Translations under genes and position numbers: made by a program
The notes under the pieces: generated by a model
Told to the model about the DNA's origin: nothing
What the model saw: only the letters and a program-made list of their open reading frames with translations
Databases searched by the model: none
In this document: one piece after another, positions 6,859 through 9,104 of the stretch
Position numbering within the stretch: the first letter of the stretch is position 1
How the letters are laid out: every line of letters starts with the position of its first letter
NCBI GenBank assembly: GCA_003176035.1
Contig: PSRL01000025.1
Span: forward strand, 1-9,104
From: Verrucomicrobiota bacterium
GTDB taxonomy: Bacteria; Verrucomicrobiota; Verrucomicrobiia; Chthoniobacterales; Xiphinematobacteraceae
Reading direction: 5' to 3'
Length of the DNA stretch: 9,104 nucleotides

Positions 6859-7094
6859 AGATTAGATTTCAAATATAGCACATTAGAGAGCATACTAATT
6901 GACCAGTCTTCCTAAGGCATCGTATTTATATCTGTTTTATTTCCTACTCCATCGATAAAGGCAAGTGAGGTTGTCATTAGGGTCGTGACGATACTTGGTA
7001 ACGATTCTTTTTTCCTATTTTATGCCGATGCTATTTTGGTTTGGAACAAGAATGCGGTATAACTCAAAATTTCGATTTGAGACCTTTGAAAAAT
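6859..7094. other. AT-rich region upstream of the importer operon
   Basis: I see no gene here. On the minus strand TATATT (6872-6877 on the plus strand as AATATA) could be a -10 element about 14 bases before the rbsA-like start codon, but no convincing -35 lies at the right distance. No operator palindrome stands out. The left part of the repeat beginning at about 7095 may extend to about 7063, where CTCAAAA and a TTGAGA/TTGAGAT-like block recur in both copies. Confidence 0.4.
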
Positions 7095-7346
7095 CGTTTT
7101 ATATTTCCCTCTCATAACATGCGCAAGTCGCGAGCCTGACTCGTTTTCATAAGGATATTTGGGTGAAATAACCGTTTCGAATATCCGCTGGTTGGCGAGG
7201 ACTATCGGCGGATGATTGGGGGGGCCAGCCATTGGCTTGTCGGGAGATATAGCAACACACCGTCATTACGCCGGGTGAAGGCTTAAGAAGCTTGTCATGG
7301 CGCTCGTTGCAAATTTTCGGCATCAAGAATGCTTTGGTTGCAGTCG
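7095..7346 (-). repeat. Dispersed direct repeat, copy A
   Basis: This segment matches copy B (8621-8877) in the same orientation. The inner part, 7183-7346 against 8713-8877, differs by about ten substitutions and one single-base gap by hand count, roughly 93% identity. A middle block (about 7155-7182) is more diverged and three bases shorter, and the outer part is recognisable again, with long identical runs around TCGTTTTCATAAGGAT. On the minus strand it begins (ggttgcagtcg on plus) seven bases after the stop of the beta-strand protein gene. The single-base gap and a stop in one copy argue against a conserved protein, though MAGPPNHPP...VLANQR and PYENE are readable in one frame of both. 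It could be a mobile cassette, a degraded coding segment or a shared 3' RNA element. Confidence 0.8.
7124..7143 (-). other. Hairpin kept in repeat copy A
   Basis: CAAGTC (7124-7129) and GACTCG (7138-7143) form a six-pair stem, including one G-U wobble in the minus-strand RNA, around the eight-base loop GCGAGCCT. The same hairpin with a changed pair occurs in copy B. No T-run follows. Confidence 0.3.
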
Positions 7347-7352
7347 AGAGAA

Positions 7353-8378
7353 TCACGTGAATCTTACTTTGACATCGGAATTGGAGTAAATGAGCTGTAC
7401 CGGACCTCCCTGCGAATCCACAGAACTAAACCTTCCGGAGATTCCGTTGGCAGCAGTAAAAATAGTGAATTCTTCTCCACTGCGTGGCCCGACTCCGTCA
7501 TCGAATTGCAACTCTAGCTTTCCATCGAGCTGAGCTTCTTCCGTTATCGCAATTCGATCGGAAACGATGTTGGGATTGGAAGAGGTCGAATCCGCATTCC
7601 GAAATTGGAGCAACATCTTCGCACTCGAAGACTGCACGTAATCACCACCAATTGACGGTGCAGCGGCACTATGTATGGGCATCTCGGGATGAAAGGTCCC
7701 AAAATTTTCTACCTTACCAGCAATATGGTTCGCAATAGTCAGCGTGCCGCCGTTATGGATGTACACCTTAGTGCTTACTAAGCGCCCCTTGATAGTAAGG
7801 TGTCCTCCGTCAAGGATGTCAATAATGCCGACGGTTGTTTGACCTGTACGAGATGGATCATTCTCCAAAATCGTCGTGCCAGAAATTATAAAATTTAATT
7901 TTGGCGGGAACAAAGAAGTAATATTTTCTCCCAGAAGCTTGAATACTGAGGTGTCCTTATTTATTATGTCCAAGCGTATGCTGTTTATGGGGGCAGCACT
8001 CATTCGGATGTGTGGAACGTCTCCAATGGGCGGCGCCGGATAGTTTGTAATTGGTCTCAGTGTAGGTGAATCAAGCTGCCCTGGCGAAGCGGCTGAGGGA
8101 TCAATCAATTGAATCGGTTCCCAATGTGCTGACCATTCCCAATTATCGGCCATTACCCATTTGCCGGGCGGTTTCCAAACACTATCTCGCTGATTTACCG
8201 AGCGAAGGAAACGGGTTCGCAAGGCAGTCTGTAGGGAATTTTTCTGTTCAGCTGCTTCTTTCAGCGTCGGATCAGCGATTTTTCCTGAAGTAGACGGTGG
8301 TGTACGTTGAGCAGTTCCGGAGCAATTCTGGGGATTCGTCAGCGTTGGTGACACAATGTGATGAGATGATACTTTCAT
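7353..8378 (-). CDS. Predicted surface protein with autotransporter-like beta-strand C-terminal domain
   Basis: This 341-residue protein has a C-terminal half (about 180-340) that reads as a run of short beta strands: GIIDILDGGHLTIKG, VYIHNGGTLTI, GKVENFGTF, GGDYVQSSSAKMLLQF, then DRIAITEEAQLDGKLEL, GEEFTIFTAANGISGRF and the end strand VQLIYSNSDVKVRF. This matches the end of many extracellular beta-helix or autotransporter-associated proteins in Verrucomicrobiota and Planctomycetota. The N-terminal part is Pro/Ser-rich with a Trp-rich stretch (residues 68-87, KPPGKWVMADNWEWSAHWEP). No signal peptide is visible at the ATG, and a stop lies three codons upstream, so the protein is either not exported classically or has lost its N-terminus. 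No catalytic site or outer-membrane barrel is seen. Repeat copies flank the gene at some distance on both sides. Confidence 0.65.
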   Translation of the reverse strand: MKVSSHHIVSPTLTNPQNCSGTAQRTPPSTSGKIADPTLKEAAEQKNSLQTALRTRFLRSVNQRDSVWKPPGKWVMADNWEWSAHWEPIQLIDPSAASPGQLDSPTLRPITNYPAPPIGDVPHIRMSAAPINSIRLDIINKDTSVFKLLGENITSLFPPKLNFIISGTTILENDPSRTGQTTVGIIDILDGGHLTIKGRLVSTKVYIHNGGTLTIANHIAGKVENFGTFHPEMPIHSAAAPSIGGDYVQSSSAKMLLQFRNADSTSSNPNIVSDRIAITEEAQLDGKLELQFDDGVGPRSGEEFTIFTAANGISGRFSSVDSQGGPVQLIYSNSDVKVRFT

Positions 8379-8620
8379 AAGGAATCAGAGTTGAAGGTTA
8401 ATAAATAAGAAACGGTGTACGATCGCTATCGGAGGGAATCCGCGAGGACTATTCGATCGAACTGGCTTAATATACATCATTAAATATTAACATTCAACCG
8501 ATTCTATTTAATTTTTCCGTCACCAGATTCACTGAGCTCCTTTAATAGCTGGCGGTTGCAAATAAAGTCTTTTTAATGCGTCAGGTTCTCAAAAGAATTA
8601 TGATTGAGATTATTTAAAGT
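8379..8620. other. Gap upstream of the beta-strand protein gene
   Basis: I see no gene here. The stretch is AT-rich, especially 8467-8515, where the minus strand carries TATATT- and TAATATTTAAT-like blocks that could serve as -10 elements for the gene starting at 8378. No clear -35, operator or ribosome binding site was found. The right end (from about 8588) shows short matches to the flank of repeat copy A. Confidence 0.4.
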
Positions 8621-8877
8621 CGCCTTATATGGTTAGCTCTATAGCATGCGCGAGTCGCGAGCCTTACTCGTTTTCATAAGGATGTCTTGGATGAAACAAT
8701 TCCGATTTAGGCATCCGCTGGTTGGCGAGGACTGTTGGCGGATGATTGGGGGGCCCGGCCATTGGCTTGTCGGGAGATAATAGCAACACACCGTCATCGT
8801 CCCGGGTGAAGGCTTAAGAAGCTTGTCATGGCGCCCGTTGCAAATTTTCGGCATCAAGGATGCTTTGGTTGCAGTCG
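8621..8877 (-). repeat. Dispersed direct repeat, copy B
   Basis: This is the partner of copy A (7095-7346), same orientation, with its start about 1.53 kb away. On the minus strand the repeat begins seven codons after the NNDP of the RHS core and contains the TGA that ends the RHS frame (8826-8828). It is therefore both the 3' end of the RHS reading frame and non-coding DNA beyond it. Long runs identical to copy A include the segment from CTTAAGAAGCTTGTCATGGCGC to the GCAGTCG end, with only two changes. A third copy elsewhere would define the true borders. Confidence 0.8.
8651..8670 (-). other. Hairpin kept in repeat copy B
   Basis: CGAGTC (8651-8656) and TACTCG (8665-8670) form five pairs (CGAGT with ACTCG) around the same loop seen in copy A. 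The G-U pair of copy A is a G-C pair here, and the loop-closing pair is lost, so the evidence for selected structure is mixed. Confidence 0.28.
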
Positions 8878-9104
8878 ACACGAAGCCTATTCCAACTCGG
8901 GTCATTGTTAGCAAAATTCGTTAATGACCAGCTTGCAAGGTGTCCGAGAGGATCAGCTGAAATCCATGTTCCGGTTCCCAGGTCAAGTTCTCGCTCTCCG
9001 ATACTTACTAATCCAGTGGGATCTATGCGTCTGCCTTGCCAGTGGGTAACTTCTTGGAGCCCGCGTTCCGAAGAAAGTGGCAGTGCTAAGCTTCCTGGCA
9101 GCGG
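8826..9104 (-). CDS. RHS-repeat-associated core protein, C-terminal end (partial, possibly decayed)
   Basis: The frame is open from the right edge and gives the last 92 residues. It matches the end of the RHS/YD-repeat core: LQEVTHWQGRRIDPTGL (16-32), then GTGTWISADPLGH (43-55) and NFANNDP (63-69). RHS proteins build a large shell around a C-terminal toxin or effector and act outside the cell or in contact killing. Several core positions are unusual. The tyrosine-rich YYLGARYYDP segment reads VSIGERELDL, LYxFxNNDP reads LTNFANNDP, and the DPxG that should follow NDP is missing. After SWNRLRV the frame enters repeat copy B and stops about 16 residues later. This looks like a core whose tip was lost or replaced by the repeat; no toxin domain is recognisable. 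Confidence 0.75.
   Translation of the reverse strand, partial: PLPGSLALPLSSERGLQEVTHWQGRRIDPTGLVSIGERELDLGTGTWISADPLGHLASWSLTNFANNDPSWNRLRVDCNQSILDAENLQRAP

Noticed and set aside
7020..7232. 70-residue minus-strand ORF inside repeat copy A
   Set aside because: The matching frame of copy B has an in-frame stop after PYENE and a differing middle block, so it is not conserved as a gene, although part of it is similar in both copies.
7260..7300. ACGGTGTGT in the minus strand of the repeat, recalling the 3' part of 16S rRNA
   Set aside because: Only a short stretch resembles the rRNA and the flanking bases do not follow it; chance similarity.
1..9104. CRISPR array, tRNA or rRNA genes
   Set aside because: No regular short repeats with spacers and no tRNA or rRNA-like segment were found on reading the window.

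Overview
The window reads as a piece of a bacterial chromosome, most likely from the Verrucomicrobiota. This rests on family resemblance: the small HTH protein after the integrase, the beta-strand-rich C-terminal domain on the right, and the RHS core remnant all look like verrucomicrobial proteins I know. No rRNA, tRNA or marker gene confirms it. Start sites mostly lack a clear Shine-Dalgarno sequence, and coding density is low on the left and right flanks.

Left part (1-3140), accessory region. It opens with the C-terminal end of a tyrosine recombinase that has no start codon inside the window. A small HTH protein follows that could be its directionality factor. A convergent gene encodes three tandem excisionase/MerR-like HTH modules plus an AT-hook-like tail. 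Next come an unrecognised 141-residue protein with a leader that can fold into mutually exclusive hairpins, a DUF6338-type membrane protein, and a 66-residue basic Pro/Lys-rich protein that overlaps the DUF6338 gene by 53 bases. This looks like an integrated-element remnant or cargo island.

Centre (3141-6858, minus strand). A complete ribose-type ABC importer is laid out as ATPase (rbsA-like), then permease (rbsC-like), then periplasmic binding protein (rbsB-like). The binding protein captures a sugar-like ligand, the permease forms the channel, and the fused double ATPase drives it. No regulator, kinase or catabolic gene lies alongside, so the substrate cannot be assigned.

Right part (6859-9104, minus strand). 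Reading along the minus strand: the end of an RHS-type protein, a roughly 250-base repeat (copy B), a gene for a predicted surface beta-strand protein, a second copy of the same repeat (copy A) starting 7 bases after that gene's stop, and then the region upstream of the importer. The inner ~165 bases of the repeat are about 93% identical by hand count. Both copies sit in the same orientation directly behind the end of an unrelated coding sequence. In copy B the RHS reading frame runs into the repeat.

The points most worth a second look are the DUF6338/small-protein pair, the triple-HTH protein, and the repeat behind the RHS core and the beta-strand gene.
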